Source: Victivallis vadensis
Lineage (GTDB): Bacteria; Verrucomicrobiota; Lentisphaeria; Victivallales; Victivallaceae
Assembly: GCF_003096415.1 (NCBI RefSeq)
Contig: NZ_QEKH01000002.1
Span: forward strand, 186,001 to 250,000
Length of the DNA stretch: 64,000 nt
Direction: 5' to 3'
Shown here: piece by piece, positions 9,368 through 18,086 of the stretch
Position numbering within the stretch: the stretch's first letter is position 1
Layout: the number at the start of each line of letters is the position of its first letter
Notes under the pieces: model-generated
What the model was told of the DNA's origin: nothing
Database searches by the model: none
Seen by the model: the letters and a program-made list of their open reading frames with translations, nothing else
Program-made: the position numbers and the translations under genes

Positions 9368-10138
9368 CTAGGGATACCATTTGCTGCCGCTGTCGGCCAT
9401 CAGATAATAGACCAGGGGAACATATTCCTGTCCCAATTCACGTCCGGAAGCGGCTTTCGCGTGGCCGTCGAAAAAAGCTACTGTCGCCCTGCCGAGATGG
9501 TGTTCCTTGACCGAGTTGGTGTACGAGTCGCAATAATAGGTGATCCGGTAGTGTCCGACGGAAGCGGGCTGGCCGTTTCCACTGTCGCCGCAGGCGATCG
9601 TGCCGCCGGGAGACTTGAAGCGGCCGGGCTGGTAGACGCCCCACTGCTTATCCGGGTCGATGCCCACAATGCCGGTTCCGAGCCGGGCTTTCACATCGCT
9701 GGTGGGCCATCCCTTCAGGACCGGCACGATGTCCATCCAGCCGATGGTTCCGTTCAGGTCGGCCGCCCCGACGCGCGGTGTCCAGTTCGGGTCGAAGTCT
9801 CCCGAGGGAGCTCCGCTCTTGGTGCAGGTGAAGGTCCCCCACGGCGCATAAGGGGTCAGGCCGGAGTCGGTGCCGTCCCATTTGATGCCGGAGAGAACGA
9901 ATGCCGTCAGGGCGGTTCCTCCATATGCCTGCGGCCCCTGATAGTACATATAATCCTTGAAATCATTGGCATAGAGCTGGTTGGCGAGGATCGCCTGCTT
10001 CTTGCGGTTGAGGCATGCGCTGGTCTGAGCCGATTCGCGGGCCCGGTTCAGCGCGGGCAGCAGCATGGAAGCGAGAATCGCTATAATTGCTATTACGATC
10101 AACAACTCAATGAGGGTGAATCTACTTGTTTTTTTCAT
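9368..10138 (-). CDS. Pseudopilin-like H-X9-DG protein
   Basis: 256 residues. The N-terminus [20 protein letters not shown] is a prepilin leader with the peptidase site before F, Glu at mature position 5 and a hydrophobic helix. The C-terminal end has [13 protein letters not shown], the 'H-X9-DG' signature of prepilin-type processing-associated proteins. In this family the leader is cut and methylated and the protein is displayed or used by a type II secretion/pilus-like machine; that is family knowledge. The start at 10138 is chosen because GGAG lies 6 nt upstream; the ATG at 10150 has no SD and overlaps this SD. It lies 54 bp after the regulator gene and 34 bp before the GH42-like gene. Confidence 0.88.
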   Translation of the reverse strand: MKKTSRFTLIELLIVIAIIAILASMLLPALNRARESAQTSACLNRKKQAILANQLYANDFKDYMYYQGPQAYGGTALTAFVLSGIKWDGTDSGLTPYAPWGTFTCTKSGAPSGDFDPNWTPRVGAADLNGTIGWMDIVPVLKGWPTSDVKARLGTGIVGIDPDKQWGVYQPGRFKSPGGTIACGDSGNGQPASVGHYRITYYCDSYTNSVKEHHLGRATVAFFDGHAKAASGRELGQEYVPLVYYLMADSGSKWYP

Positions 10139-10192
10139 GTTTTTCTCCATGCGGTTGATTGGGGGGCGGATGAAAGTTTCAATTTCTCCTGT

Positions 10193-11275
10193 TCAACCTC
10201 CTTTCTGCTGTGGATTCAGGTTTTTCACGGAGGCGCGCTCGATCAGCAGGCTGGGAACGCGGCGGATGCCGAACGGTTTTCCGCTGAAAAGATTTTCCAC
10301 TCCGGTGCGGACCTCCCGCACATAGCCGTCGAAGTCTCTTGCCACGGTCGTCAGCGGCGGATCGCACCGGGCGGCAGAGGGAACTTCGCTGTTGGCGATC
10401 ACGCTGATATCGCCCGGAATCGAATAACCGAGCGACTGTACCGCCTGATAGAGGCCGTTGGTGGCAAAAACACCTTGCACGAAGCAACCGGTAAAGATTG
10501 CCCCGTGTTGTCGCAAATGGCGGTAAACAGCTTTTTCGGTGGTGATCATGCTTGATTCTCCCGTGTGATGCCGGCAGTTGATGATCTGCGGCCTGATGCC
10601 GTGCAGTTGCAGATAAGCGACAAAGCCGCCGGTTTCCCGCCGGACGCAGAGGTCGGCGGGTTCGGAGACGATCGCCGCAATTTTCCGGTGCCCGTTCCGC
10701 AGCAGGCTGTCGGCGGCGAGCATGCCGGTGTACTCCGGTTCGCTGTCGATGGCGTTGACTCCGTCGCAGGAGATGTGGTTTTCCAGAAAGACCAGCGGGA
10801 TTTCGCAGGAGAGCAGCCGGGCGACGTCCTGTTGCGTGCAGTCGGAAAAGGCATAGGTCAGCAGCGCGACATCGCCGAGTTCGCGGTTCAGCCTGCCGAA
10901 GAGGAACTCTCGCTCCTTCCCGGGCGGAATGAGCGCGCGTGAAAAAACGCAGCCGGAGAGGGTGCTGAACGCCTCCTCGAATTTCGCATCCAGCGTCTGC
11001 CAGTATTCGGAAGGCCAGTCGCTGTGGACCACGACGATGCGCCGCACGGCGGGATCGGGCCGTTTCCGCACGAAAATGCCGACCTGCGGTTCGATGCGGA
11101 TCAGCTCCTCGGCTTCCAGCCGGGCGAGAGCCTGCTCCAGAGCCCGCCGGGAGGTCCGGAAACGGCCGATCAGCGTCTGGTAGGAGAAAAAACGGTCGCC
11201 GGGCGCATGGTCCGTCAGGGCCGCGCGGAGTTTTCCATAGAGCCGCCGGATTTCCGGCTGTATGTCTTTAGGCAT
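10193..11275 (-). CDS. GntR-type winged-helix regulator with LacI-type sugar-binding domain
   Basis: 360 residues. Residues 1-70 form a GntR-type winged helix (FFSYQTLIGRFRTSRRALEQALARLEAEELIRIEPQVGIFV), and the remainder is a periplasmic-binding-protein-like sensor as in LacI (RRIVVVHSD, NGHRKIAAIVSE, SIPGDISVIANSEVP, VPSLLIERASV). The AraR type of B. subtilis has the same domain order. SD AAGGAGATG precedes the start. It is divergent from the RACo gene and upstream of the pseudopilin-GH42-LamG-GH38 operon, so it probably controls that operon in response to a sugar. Two direct copies of TATGYCACAA at 11315-11346 in its promoter region are candidate operator halves. Confidence 0.87.
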   Translation of the reverse strand: MPKDIQPEIRRLYGKLRAALTDHAPGDRFFSYQTLIGRFRTSRRALEQALARLEAEELIRIEPQVGIFVRKRPDPAVRRIVVVHSDWPSEYWQTLDAKFEEAFSTLSGCVFSRALIPPGKEREFLFGRLNRELGDVALLTYAFSDCTQQDVARLLSCEIPLVFLENHISCDGVNAIDSEPEYTGMLAADSLLRNGHRKIAAIVSEPADLCVRRETGGFVAYLQLHGIRPQIINCRHHTGESSMITTEKAVYRHLRQHGAIFTGCFVQGVFATNGLYQAVQSLGYSIPGDISVIANSEVPSAARCDPPLTTVARDFDGYVREVRTGVENLFSGKPFGIRRVPSLLIERASVKNLNPQQKGG

Positions 11276-11314
11276 TTTTCATCTCCTTATCCGTACTGTG
11301 AGTTAATCTATTGT

Positions 11315-11346
11315 TATGCCACAACCATCGCAAAACTATGTCACAA
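11315..11346. promoter_or_regulatory. Candidate operator: two direct repeats spaced 22 bp
   Basis: TATGCCACAA (11315-11324) and TATGTCACAA (11337-11346) are direct repeats whose starts are 22 bp apart, two helical turns, upstream of the GntR/LacI regulator gene and in the divergent region shared with the RACo gene. The spacing fits a dimer or tetramer binding one DNA face. This is inference from pattern only. Confidence 0.35.
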
Positions 11347-11558
11347 TAAATATAAAGCGGAGGTGAAATTCATTCCAGCCGGAAGCAATGATTTGTCTTT
11401 CCCGGCTCGGGGGACATCTGCCATGTGAAGGGAACGGAAGAAAGATAAAAACTACCTGTTTGATTACGTTTTGGTCATAAAGTGGATTGTATCTATTGAA
11501 AATACAAAGAAAAACAGTATGTTTATATTATGCTAATAAGAATACATTGAAAGGATGT

Positions 11559-13115
11559 ATGAAACTGCTGGTACACACCGGTGGCGGAATTTCGTCCTGC
11601 GAGGCGAAAGAAAGCCGTCCGTTGAGTGAAACCCTGCGGGAAGCGGGGATAGGGCTGGATTTGCGCTGCGGCGGCAACGGGCGTTGCGGCAGGTGCCGGA
11701 TCGAGCTGGTTCGCGGCGATTTCGTCGCGGCGGGCCGCCAGGTTTCCCTGCGGGGCAAAGAGACGGCGGCGGTGAACGCCTGCACCTGTTTCCCCGCCGG
11801 AGCCGAGGGGGAGATCCGGATTCCGGCGGCCTCGCTGCACCGGAGCGACGGGGCGGTGGAGGTGAACTTTTCGCCGGTGCCGGATCTGTCCGGGGGGCCC
11901 GGAGGCCTGTCGGTTGCGGTGGATATCGGCACCACGACGGTGGCCGCATTGCTGGTGGAGGATGGGCGGATCGTCGCATCGGCGGGGATGCCGAACCGGC
12001 AGTTCCGGTTTGGAGACAATGTGATCGACCGGATCGCCGCGTGCCAGAGTTCGCCCGGGGCGCAGCGGGAGCTTCACCGGGCGGTGGTCGATGAGACGAT
12101 CAATCCGTTGCTGGCGCAGTTGGCGGTCGATCCCCGCCGGATCAGCCGGATGGCGGTCGCCGCCAATACTGTGATGACCCATCTGTTTTACAATGAAAGC
12201 CCGGTTTCGATCGGGACGGCGCCGTTCACGCCGAAGTTCCGCCGTTTCCCGGAAGTCGCCGCCGCGTCGCTCGGAGTGGCGATTCGGCCGGAGGGAAGGA
12301 TCATCGCGGCTCCGGCGATCTCCGGCAACGTCGGCGGCGATATCACCGCCGGGCTGGTGGCGACGGGCTTCGGCGCGTCCGGCGGAACGGAGCTGCTGCT
12401 GGATCTGGGAACCAATTGCGAGATGGTATTGGCGCACCGGGGGAAGGTCTGGGCCTCCAGCGCGGCGGCGGGACCTGCTTTCGAAGGGGCGAACCTGAGC
12501 TTCGGATGCCGCGCCGCGCCCGGAGCGGTCGAGCATCTGACGCTGTCGGCGGCGGGCAAGCTGGAGTTGCAGGTTTCCGGGGGCGGAGCACCCATCGGCC
12601 TGTGCGGTTCCGGGGCGGTCGATTTTCTGGCGGAAGCCCGCCGCGCGGGGGCGCTGGATGAGTACGGAAGACTGGAGCCGGGGGTGCTGCGGCGCTGGGG
12701 ACGGCTGGTGACGCGCAACGGCGGGAACGGTTTCCGGATTGCCTCCGGCATTGTGGTGACGGAAGCGGATATCGAGCGGCTGTTGAAGGCCAAAGCGGCT
12801 GTCGGCGCGGGAATCGCGTCACTGCTGCGCCATGCCGGAGTGGAACCGGAAGAGATTCGGATATTTCATCTGTGCGGCGGTTTTGCCCGTTGCCTGGATT
12901 TGGATGCCGCGCAGGCGATCGGGATGCTTCCGCGATTGGAGCGGCCGGTATTCCGGATCGGCGGCAATACCTCTCTGGCGGGTGCCGTGTTGCTGGCGGC
13001 GAGGCCGGACCGGATGGCGGAATTCGAGAAATGGGCGGATTTGCCGTGCGATTTGCCGCTGAATTCGCTGAAAGGTTTCGAGGAGAGTTATATCGATGGG
13101 TTGCTTTTAGGCTGA
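11559..13115 (+). CDS. RACo-like reductive activator: 2Fe-2S ferredoxin plus ASKHA ATPase domain (DUF4445)
   Basis: 518 residues. The N-terminal domain has a plant-type 2Fe-2S cluster pattern, LRCGGNGRCGRC (Cys37, Cys43, Cys46) with Cys75 as the fourth ligand. The rest is an ASKHA-type ATPase: VAVDIGTTTVAALLV (phosphate 1), AANTVMTHLF, ELLLDLGTNCEMVL (phosphate 2), GLCGSGAVD, LCGGFARCLD. This architecture is that of RACo/RamA proteins, which use ATP to reactivate oxidised corrinoid cofactor in methyltransferase systems. The start at 11559 follows SD AAAGGA; longer upstream reading is AT-rich and not protein-like. No corrinoid protein or methyltransferase lies nearby, so its partner must be elsewhere. 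An imperfect inverted repeat (TTGTAT...ATACAA, 11487-11509) lies in the upstream region. Confidence 0.85.
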   Translation: MKLLVHTGGGISSCEAKESRPLSETLREAGIGLDLRCGGNGRCGRCRIELVRGDFVAAGRQVSLRGKETAAVNACTCFPAGAEGEIRIPAASLHRSDGAVEVNFSPVPDLSGGPGGLSVAVDIGTTTVAALLVEDGRIVASAGMPNRQFRFGDNVIDRIAACQSSPGAQRELHRAVVDETINPLLAQLAVDPRRISRMAVAANTVMTHLFYNESPVSIGTAPFTPKFRRFPEVAAASLGVAIRPEGRIIAAPAISGNVGGDITAGLVATGFGASGGTELLLDLGTNCEMVLAHRGKVWASSAAAGPAFEGANLSFGCRAAPGAVEHLTLSAAGKLELQVSGGGAPIGLCGSGAVDFLAEARRAGALDEYGRLEPGVLRRWGRLVTRNGGNGFRIASGIVVTEADIERLLKAKAAVGAGIASLLRHAGVEPEEIRIFHLCGGFARCLDLDAAQAIGMLPRLERPVFRIGGNTSLAGAVLLAARPDRMAEFEKWADLPCDLPLNSLKGFEESYIDGLLLG

Positions 13116-13242
13116 ATACAAGTGATTTGTGATGGTGTTTATAATTTGATTTCACTAAAAAAGAATAATTTTGCCTTTTTTATATCTTTTTTTACAATTT
13201 TTTGTTTGCTTTGTTCGTTTTTTATAAAAATGGAGTTATATT

Positions 13243-14067
13243 ATGCCAGAGTTACCAGAGGCTGAGAATATCGGAAGGGCTTTGAAGCGCGCGTTGGTGG
13301 AACGCCGGATCGTAAAGGTGGAGGTGTTTACTCCGGCCATGCGCGAACCGCTGACGCCGCTGCTTTCGGCCGGATTGGAGGGGCGCCGGATCATCGATGT
13401 GCGCCGGCGCGCGCGTTATGTCGTGGTGGAACTGGATGACGGGCGCGGGCTTCTGATGCACTTCGGGATGTCCGGGGTGGTTCGGGTGGAGTCGCCGGAG
13501 GTGCCCCGGCGGAAACATGAACATGTGTTCCTGCACCTGGACGACGGGCGTGCTTTCCGGTTCGAATGCACAAGGCGGTTCAGCGTGCTGAAAGTTTGCG
13601 AACTCCCGCGGCCCGGCGGGTGGCCGTCTGAACTGGATGCTCTCGGTGTGGAGCCTCTTACCGATGCGTTTAACGGAAATTATCTTTATGAAAAGTCGCG
13701 CGGCCGCACGGGATGTGTCAAAAATTTTATCATGAACAATGAAATAGTGGTCGGGATCGGCAATATTTATGCGACGGAAACGTTATATGCATCAGAAGTC
13801 AGTCCGTTGCGCGAAACCGGTTCCGTGACCCGCGAGGAATGTTCGAGAATCGCCGAGTGCGCGAAACGGATTCTGGCGCGGGCCATCGAACTGGGCGGCA
13901 CGTCGATCTCGGATTTTTTGAATGTGGATGGTTCGGAAGGAAAATTTGCCCTGGAGCTGGCGGTGTACGGCAGGAAGGGGCAGGCGTGTCCGAAGTGCGG
14001 AGAACGGATTGAGATGAGGAAGCTCGGCGGCCGCAGTTCCTGCTTCTGTCCGGTGTGCCAGAAGTAG
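13243..14067 (+). CDS. mutM: Formamidopyrimidine-DNA glycosylase (Fpg/MutM)
   Basis: 274 residues, the normal family length. It removes oxidised purines such as 8-oxoguanine and nicks the abasic site. MPELPEAENI supplies the catalytic Pro2 and Glu3; HFGMSGVVRV, the NNEIVVGIGNIYATE helix-two-turn-helix, and a C-terminal zinc finger (CPKC ... CFCPVCQK) are all present. The Lys that E. coli Fpg has in RRAKYLLLEL is Arg58 here (RRARYVVVEL). An SD (GGAG) lies 9 nt upstream, after a T-rich 127 bp spacer. It probably heads a small run with the lipoprotein gene and lexA, which gives it a DNA-repair context. Confidence 0.95.
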   Translation: MPELPEAENIGRALKRALVERRIVKVEVFTPAMREPLTPLLSAGLEGRRIIDVRRRARYVVVELDDGRGLLMHFGMSGVVRVESPEVPRRKHEHVFLHLDDGRAFRFECTRRFSVLKVCELPRPGGWPSELDALGVEPLTDAFNGNYLYEKSRGRTGCVKNFIMNNEIVVGIGNIYATETLYASEVSPLRETGSVTREECSRIAECAKRILARAIELGGTSISDFLNVDGSEGKFALELAVYGRKGQACPKCGERIEMRKLGGRSSCFCPVCQK

Positions 14068-14118
14068 ATGGGCCGGGGTTCCGTAAAGTAAGTAACTCAT
14101 GCTATATAGGAGGACGAT

Positions 14119-14607
14119 ATGAAGTTCCGGGTCATGCTTATGACTGGACTGTTGCCGCTCGGTTTGGGCTTGGCCGGCTGTGCGGCGATCGGAGAGAAAC
14201 CGGAATCCGAAGCGGCGGCGGAGCTGTTGCCCGCCGCTCCCCAGCCGGAAGCGAAGGCGATTGCCTCCGCTTATGTCGCCGGGCTGGCGGAAGCGATCGA
14301 ACAGGATGATTTCGCAAAGCTCAAGGCGGTGATTCCGCGGGAATCGAAGGACAAAGTGACGGAGGAGATGTTCAAACAGATGGCCGGAGAACTTTCCGAA
14401 GGGCTTGGAACCCTGAAGAAAACGGAGTATCTGGGAGAACTGAATCAGAGCGTGGTAATGGATTATATCTGGAAATTCACGTTCGAAAAAATGAGTGCCG
14501 ACAAGGATGGCAAAAGCCGCAATCTGTGCAAAGAGGTGCTGTACATGGTTCGCATGGGGCGAGTCGACGGGCGGTTTGTCATTGTCGGTTCCGGTTTCCG
14601 ATTTTAA
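14119..14607 (+). CDS. Lipoprotein of unknown function
   Basis: 162 residues with a lipoprotein signal: MLMTGLLPLGLGLAGC, the lipobox LAGC putting the lipidated Cys at residue 21. The mature part begins with a low-complexity Glu/Ala/Pro stretch and then a helical domain (ASAYVAGLAEAIEQDDFAKLKAVIP) and a small beta-rich end, reminiscent of DUF3887/NTF2-like accessory domains, but I cannot assign a family. SD TAGGAGG is perfectly placed. It lies 51 bp after mutM and 35 bp before lexA. Confidence 0.75.
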   Translation: MKFRVMLMTGLLPLGLGLAGCAAIGEKPESEAAAELLPAAPQPEAKAIASAYVAGLAEAIEQDDFAKLKAVIPRESKDKVTEEMFKQMAGELSEGLGTLKKTEYLGELNQSVVMDYIWKFTFEKMSADKDGKSRNLCKEVLYMVRMGRVDGRFVIVGSGFRF

Positions 14608-14642
14608 CAGAATCTTTTAAATAATAACAAAAGGGATTTAAG

Positions 14643-15272
14643 ATGAAAAGTTTGACTGAAAAGCAAAAGAACATTCTGGAATTCATCGAGGAGTTTCTTG
14701 ATCGCGAAGGAATGGCGCCGACGGTTTATGAGATTGCCGACAATTTCCAGATCAAGACTTCGACGGTCTTCGCCCATCTGCGGGCGCTGCAGAAGAAAAA
14801 GCAGCTGTCGCGCAGCTCGAAGGCCCGCAGTATTTCGCTGATGTCCCGCGCGCGCGGAAGCCGGACGATGCCGAATTGCGCGCTGGCGATTCCGTTATTG
14901 GGACGGGTCAATGCCGGACTTCCCTCTGAAAGCATTGAATTCAAGGAAGGCGAGGTCTGCATTTCGAATACGATGCTCGGCGAGCATACGCCGGAGCAGA
15001 TGTTCGCGCTGCGGGTGCAGGGCGAAAGCATGCGTGATCTCGGTATCTACGACGGCGACATCGTGATCTGCGGACAGGGCGCTTCAAAGCCGCGTCCCGG
15101 TGATATCGTGGTTGCGTTGGTGCAGGGGGAAGTGACGGTCAAGAGTTATTTCCCGAAAACGGGCGGCCGTATCGAGCTGCGTCCGGCGAATCCGGACTTC
15201 TCAGTACAGGTTTATCCGATTGCCGACGTGACGATCCAGGGCAAGGTGGTCGGCCTGCATCGCAAGTATTGA
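14643..15272 (+). CDS. lexA: LexA SOS repressor
   Basis: 209 residues, a full-length LexA. Residues 1-65 are the winged-helix DNA-binding domain (LTEKQKNILEFIEEF, APTVYEIADNFQIKT). The autocleavage site is Ala91-Gly92 in GRVNAGLP. The Ser/Lys dyad is Ser129 (VQGESM) and Lys167 (EVTVKSYF). RecA filaments stimulate self-cleavage, which releases SOS genes. The position behind mutM supports a repair-linked unit. SD AAAGGG lies 8 nt before the ATG, and a strong intrinsic terminator follows at 15290. Confidence 0.96.
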   Translation: MKSLTEKQKNILEFIEEFLDREGMAPTVYEIADNFQIKTSTVFAHLRALQKKKQLSRSSKARSISLMSRARGSRTMPNCALAIPLLGRVNAGLPSESIEFKEGEVCISNTMLGEHTPEQMFALRVQGESMRDLGIYDGDIVICGQGASKPRPGDIVVALVQGEVTVKSYFPKTGGRIELRPANPDFSVQVYPIADVTIQGKVVGLHRKY

Positions 15273-15289
15273 GCAATCTGAAGTTGAAA

Positions 15290-15331
15290 GGGCTGTTGCA
15301 AAAACTCATGGTTTTGCAACAGCCCCTTTTT
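15290..15331 (+). terminator. Rho-independent terminator after lexA
   Basis: GGGCTGTTGCAAAA pairs perfectly with TTTTGCAACAGCCC around an 8 nt loop, followed by C and five T. It lies 18 bp after the lexA stop and should end the mutM-lipoprotein-lexA transcript. Confidence 0.92.
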
Positions 15332-15372
15332 CATTTCTTCAACTTACGTTCTGTAGAGAATTCAAGTACAAT

Positions 15373-15394
15373 CGGCACCATAACGGCACCATAA
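15373..15394. repeat. Two abutting 11 bp direct repeats beside tRNA-Arg
   Basis: CGGCACCATAA occurs twice, back to back, at 15373-15383 and 15384-15394, about 60 bp from the 3' end of tRNA-Arg. Short direct repeats next to tRNA 3' ends are often integrase arm sites or remnants of integrated elements, but no integrase gene is visible here. Confidence 0.5.
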
Positions 15395-15453
15395 TGCTCT
15401 GGGATTGAGTTTTTTTTTAATATGTAAGTCAATGTATTGTAGTTGTTTAGATA

Positions 15454-15529
15454 TGGTAGCCCGGGCGGGAATCGAACCCACGGCCAACTGCTTAGAAGGC
15501 AGCTGCTCTATCCTCTGAGCTACCGGGCC
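15454..15529 (-). tRNA. tRNA-Arg (anticodon TCT), CCA encoded
   Basis: The minus strand folds into a full cloverleaf: acceptor GGCCCGG with CCGGGCT (one G-U pair), D stem GCTC/GAGC, anticodon stem GCTGC/GCAGT with loop CTTCTAA (anticodon TCT), variable TGGCC, T arm GTGGG-TTCGATT-CCCGC, discriminator A and genomic CCA at 15454-15456. It decodes AGA/AGG. Confidence 0.96.
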
Positions 15530-15542
15530 GGATGATGACTTA

Positions 15543-15572
15543 TTAATATCGTCCGTTTTTACTGATTTTCAA
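15543..15572 (-). promoter_or_regulatory. Candidate promoter of tRNA-Arg
   Basis: On the minus strand TTGAAA (15572-15567) and TATTAA (15548-15543) are separated by 18 bp, about 14 bp upstream of the tRNA 5' end. The position is right for a short-leader tRNA promoter. Confidence 0.5.
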
Positions 15573-15575
15573 GCG

Positions 15576-18086
15576 CTAATGAAGCATTTTCGACAGGATT
15601 GATGCGATTTTGTCGGCGGCTCCCGCCGGATGTGTGGTATATTCATTCAAACTGCCGGGACGCTGATAGGTGATGGCGGATTTCAGCAGCTCCTCCAGAG
15701 GGGGGCGGAGGTCCAGCGCGTTTGTGTTGTATTCGCGCGCCAGGCGGCGCAGCGCCGAAGCCAGTTCCGCGGATTCCGCGCGCAACGATTCCGGGCCGGG
15801 CAGAGCCGCAAGCGTCACCTGCCGGATGTTCGGATTCGCCTTGAGCTTCTCAATCAATGCCGAAATATAGCGGTCGCGCAGCCACGGTTCGGTTCCGGCA
15901 AGGTGGGACGGGCAGGGGAGCAGCAGCAGCGCGCTGGTCGCATCGCTGGCGGAGATCCGGGGCCAGGAAGCCGCTATCATCGCCGGAAGCGGGGACGGTT
16001 CGGACGGAGCAGGCACGAAATCCAGTTCGCGCCCGGAGGCTTTCAGGTTGAGTTCCAGCTGATGGCTGAAACTCATCTCGCCGGTTCCGAAATCCTCGCC
16101 GATCACCAGTATCTTACGGTCCTTGCGCAGTTCGTCATCGAGCTTGCGCAGCAGCTCCCAGTTGCGCAGTTCCGCCAGCGTCGGACGGTGCTGCAGCAGG
16201 ATCGCCCGGTTGCCTTCCCCGTCGATCAGCCCCTCCGGGGTCGCCGTCAGTTTCAGATCGGCTCCGACCGGCACGATCCGGATCTTCCGGCTGTCGAATT
16301 GCAGGCCCGGCATTTCCAGTGTCAGCTCGTAGGTCTCGGTCTTCCTGAGCGGCGTGCCGCGGAAAGTCAACGGCAGCTTGAGAGAGAGGTCAGCGGCGAA
16401 ACGGTCGAAGCGTTCATCCGGCTTGGCCGGGAGCGACAGCGTTTTGCGCTCCTGCTGCAGGATGGTTGGGGCGTCCGCGATGGAACGCAAGCTGAAGGTG
16501 ATGTCGATGGCTTCAGGAAGTTTGGAACAGATTTCCGCCTGACCGTCGAGCGTCTCATGATCGTACAGCGTAGCGGGCAGCCACAGCTTCAGGAAGATAT
16601 CCGCCGGAACCGGGACGACCGCGTCCTGCCGGTCGCGGCTTTCCACCGGCAGCATCAGCGGTTCGCCGTTTTTGCAGGTGAAAGCCAGGCCGGTATTGCC
16701 CCGCGTCGGCAACGCAATCCGTTTGGGAAGTTCGGAAAGCGGCCGGGATTCGGAGCCGTTCCAGGTGAACTCCACTCCCTCCTGTTCGCCGCGGACCGTG
16801 AATTGAGCCAGTTCCAACTTGCTCTGCTTGCCGGTGTAAAGCTGGTAGTGCGCGTGGCGGTTGATGACCGGCAGTTTGCGGCCTTCGCGGTTTTCGAGGG
16901 CGGAAATGCTCAATGGCCGCGCCGGTTCGAAGTCGTCGGAAGTCAGCAGCCGGAACGGCTCGTTCTCTCCCCGGCGCATGGAGAGCAGCATCCGCCCCAC
17001 GCCGGTATTCAGGCGGTGGTAAAGCTCGAAATCGTGGCTGCCGCGCGTCAGCTTGCGCTTGAAACGGACGGTTTCCGCCGGAGTTCCGCCGGTCCCGTGG
17101 TGGCGGCCGACGGTTTCGCCGTCCAGCCGGACCAGGGTGAGGGCGTTGCTCAGCAGTTCAAATTCATATTCCCCGTCCTCCGGAATCTGCAGCATCCCGT
17201 AGAAGCGGCAGCTGTAGTATTCCGAGGTTTCCGGGGGGCGGGTCATCATCTGCACTTCGGTCGCGATATAGTCGCGCCGCCAGCGGCGCGAGACGATGCC
17301 GAGCAGGTCCCGTTCCGGTCCCTCCGGCGCATCGATTTGCACCTGCTGATAGCGTTTGGCCAGCTTGGCGCTTTCATTGATCACCCATTTCAACTGGTTC
17401 TTCAACTGCTGCTGCCGGTTCCGTTTCCGGTTGGCCAGTTCGCGCGCCGTGCTGCGGCCTCCCGACAGGATCGCCAGATATTGGGCGCGGCGCTGGCCGG
17501 CGTTGCGGGAGGCGATCCGGCGGCTGTTGCGTTCAAGCGCCTGCAACTGCTGTCTTGCGCGGGGCGGTTCCAGCGGCAGGTCGGAGTTGAGATGGAGCGC
17601 CATCAGCAGCCGGTAGGTCTGCCAGGCGGAGTGCCGGATCATCCAGCGGCTGCTCCGGGCGATGGCGTTGTTCCGGTTGCTGATGAATTCCGGCACGGTG
17701 CAGATCTGTCCGCCGCCGCCGAAGAAAGTCATATTCAGACGCTCGGGGGGAGGACAGGGAATGCCGGGATTTCCCCATTGGTCTGCAGGCTGTTCCGGCG
17801 TGACCCCTAGGTAAATCCGGTACTCCGGGGCGCCCTTCGCCGGATGGACCGCCAGCGAACCGTTGTCGCGCAGCCGGAAGCCGACCGGTTTGCCGCCGGC
17901 GAACACCTTCAGGGATTTCGCCGGAACCGGCAGCAGAATTTCACTGAGGTCCAGCGAGGAGGGGGCATCGGCCTTTTCCGGTTTCGCCGTGATCCGGTAG
18001 GGAGCCTCCGGCACCTGCCAGTCGGCGGCATTGAGTCCGGTGAGGGTAAGCAGCAGGAACAGGATTCTACAGGAAGGACGCCGCAT
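15576..18086 (-). CDS. Secreted PA14-domain protein, function unknown
   Basis: 836 residues with signal peptide (MRRPSCRILFLLLTLTGLNA). An N-terminal beta-rich part is followed by a basic, Gln/Arg-rich helical region (LANRKRNRQQQLKNQLKW) and a PA14-type carbohydrate-binding module (YYSCRFYGMLQIPEDGEYEF ... LVRLDGETVGRH ... GSHDFELYHRL). The C-terminal third (KILVIGEDFGTGEMSF ... LLLLPCPSHLAGTEPWLRDR ... ASALRRLAREYNTNALDLRP) looks alpha/beta and could be an SGNH-like or Rossmann-like domain, but no sure catalytic motif is visible. The ATG at 18086 shares one base with the previous stop (TAATG), so it is coupled to the GH5-like gene. Probably an exported polysaccharide-binding protein. Confidence 0.7.
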   Translation of the reverse strand: MRRPSCRILFLLLTLTGLNAADWQVPEAPYRITAKPEKADAPSSLDLSEILLPVPAKSLKVFAGGKPVGFRLRDNGSLAVHPAKGAPEYRIYLGVTPEQPADQWGNPGIPCPPPERLNMTFFGGGGQICTVPEFISNRNNAIARSSRWMIRHSAWQTYRLLMALHLNSDLPLEPPRARQQLQALERNSRRIASRNAGQRRAQYLAILSGGRSTARELANRKRNRQQQLKNQLKWVINESAKLAKRYQQVQIDAPEGPERDLLGIVSRRWRRDYIATEVQMMTRPPETSEYYSCRFYGMLQIPEDGEYEFELLSNALTLVRLDGETVGRHHGTGGTPAETVRFKRKLTRGSHDFELYHRLNTGVGRMLLSMRRGENEPFRLLTSDDFEPARPLSISALENREGRKLPVINRHAHYQLYTGKQSKLELAQFTVRGEQEGVEFTWNGSESRPLSELPKRIALPTRGNTGLAFTCKNGEPLMLPVESRDRQDAVVPVPADIFLKLWLPATLYDHETLDGQAEICSKLPEAIDITFSLRSIADAPTILQQERKTLSLPAKPDERFDRFAADLSLKLPLTFRGTPLRKTETYELTLEMPGLQFDSRKIRIVPVGADLKLTATPEGLIDGEGNRAILLQHRPTLAELRNWELLRKLDDELRKDRKILVIGEDFGTGEMSFSHQLELNLKASGRELDFVPAPSEPSPLPAMIAASWPRISASDATSALLLLPCPSHLAGTEPWLRDRYISALIEKLKANPNIRQVTLAALPGPESLRAESAELASALRRLAREYNTNALDLRPPLEELLKSAITYQRPGSLNEYTTHPAGAADKIASILSKMLH

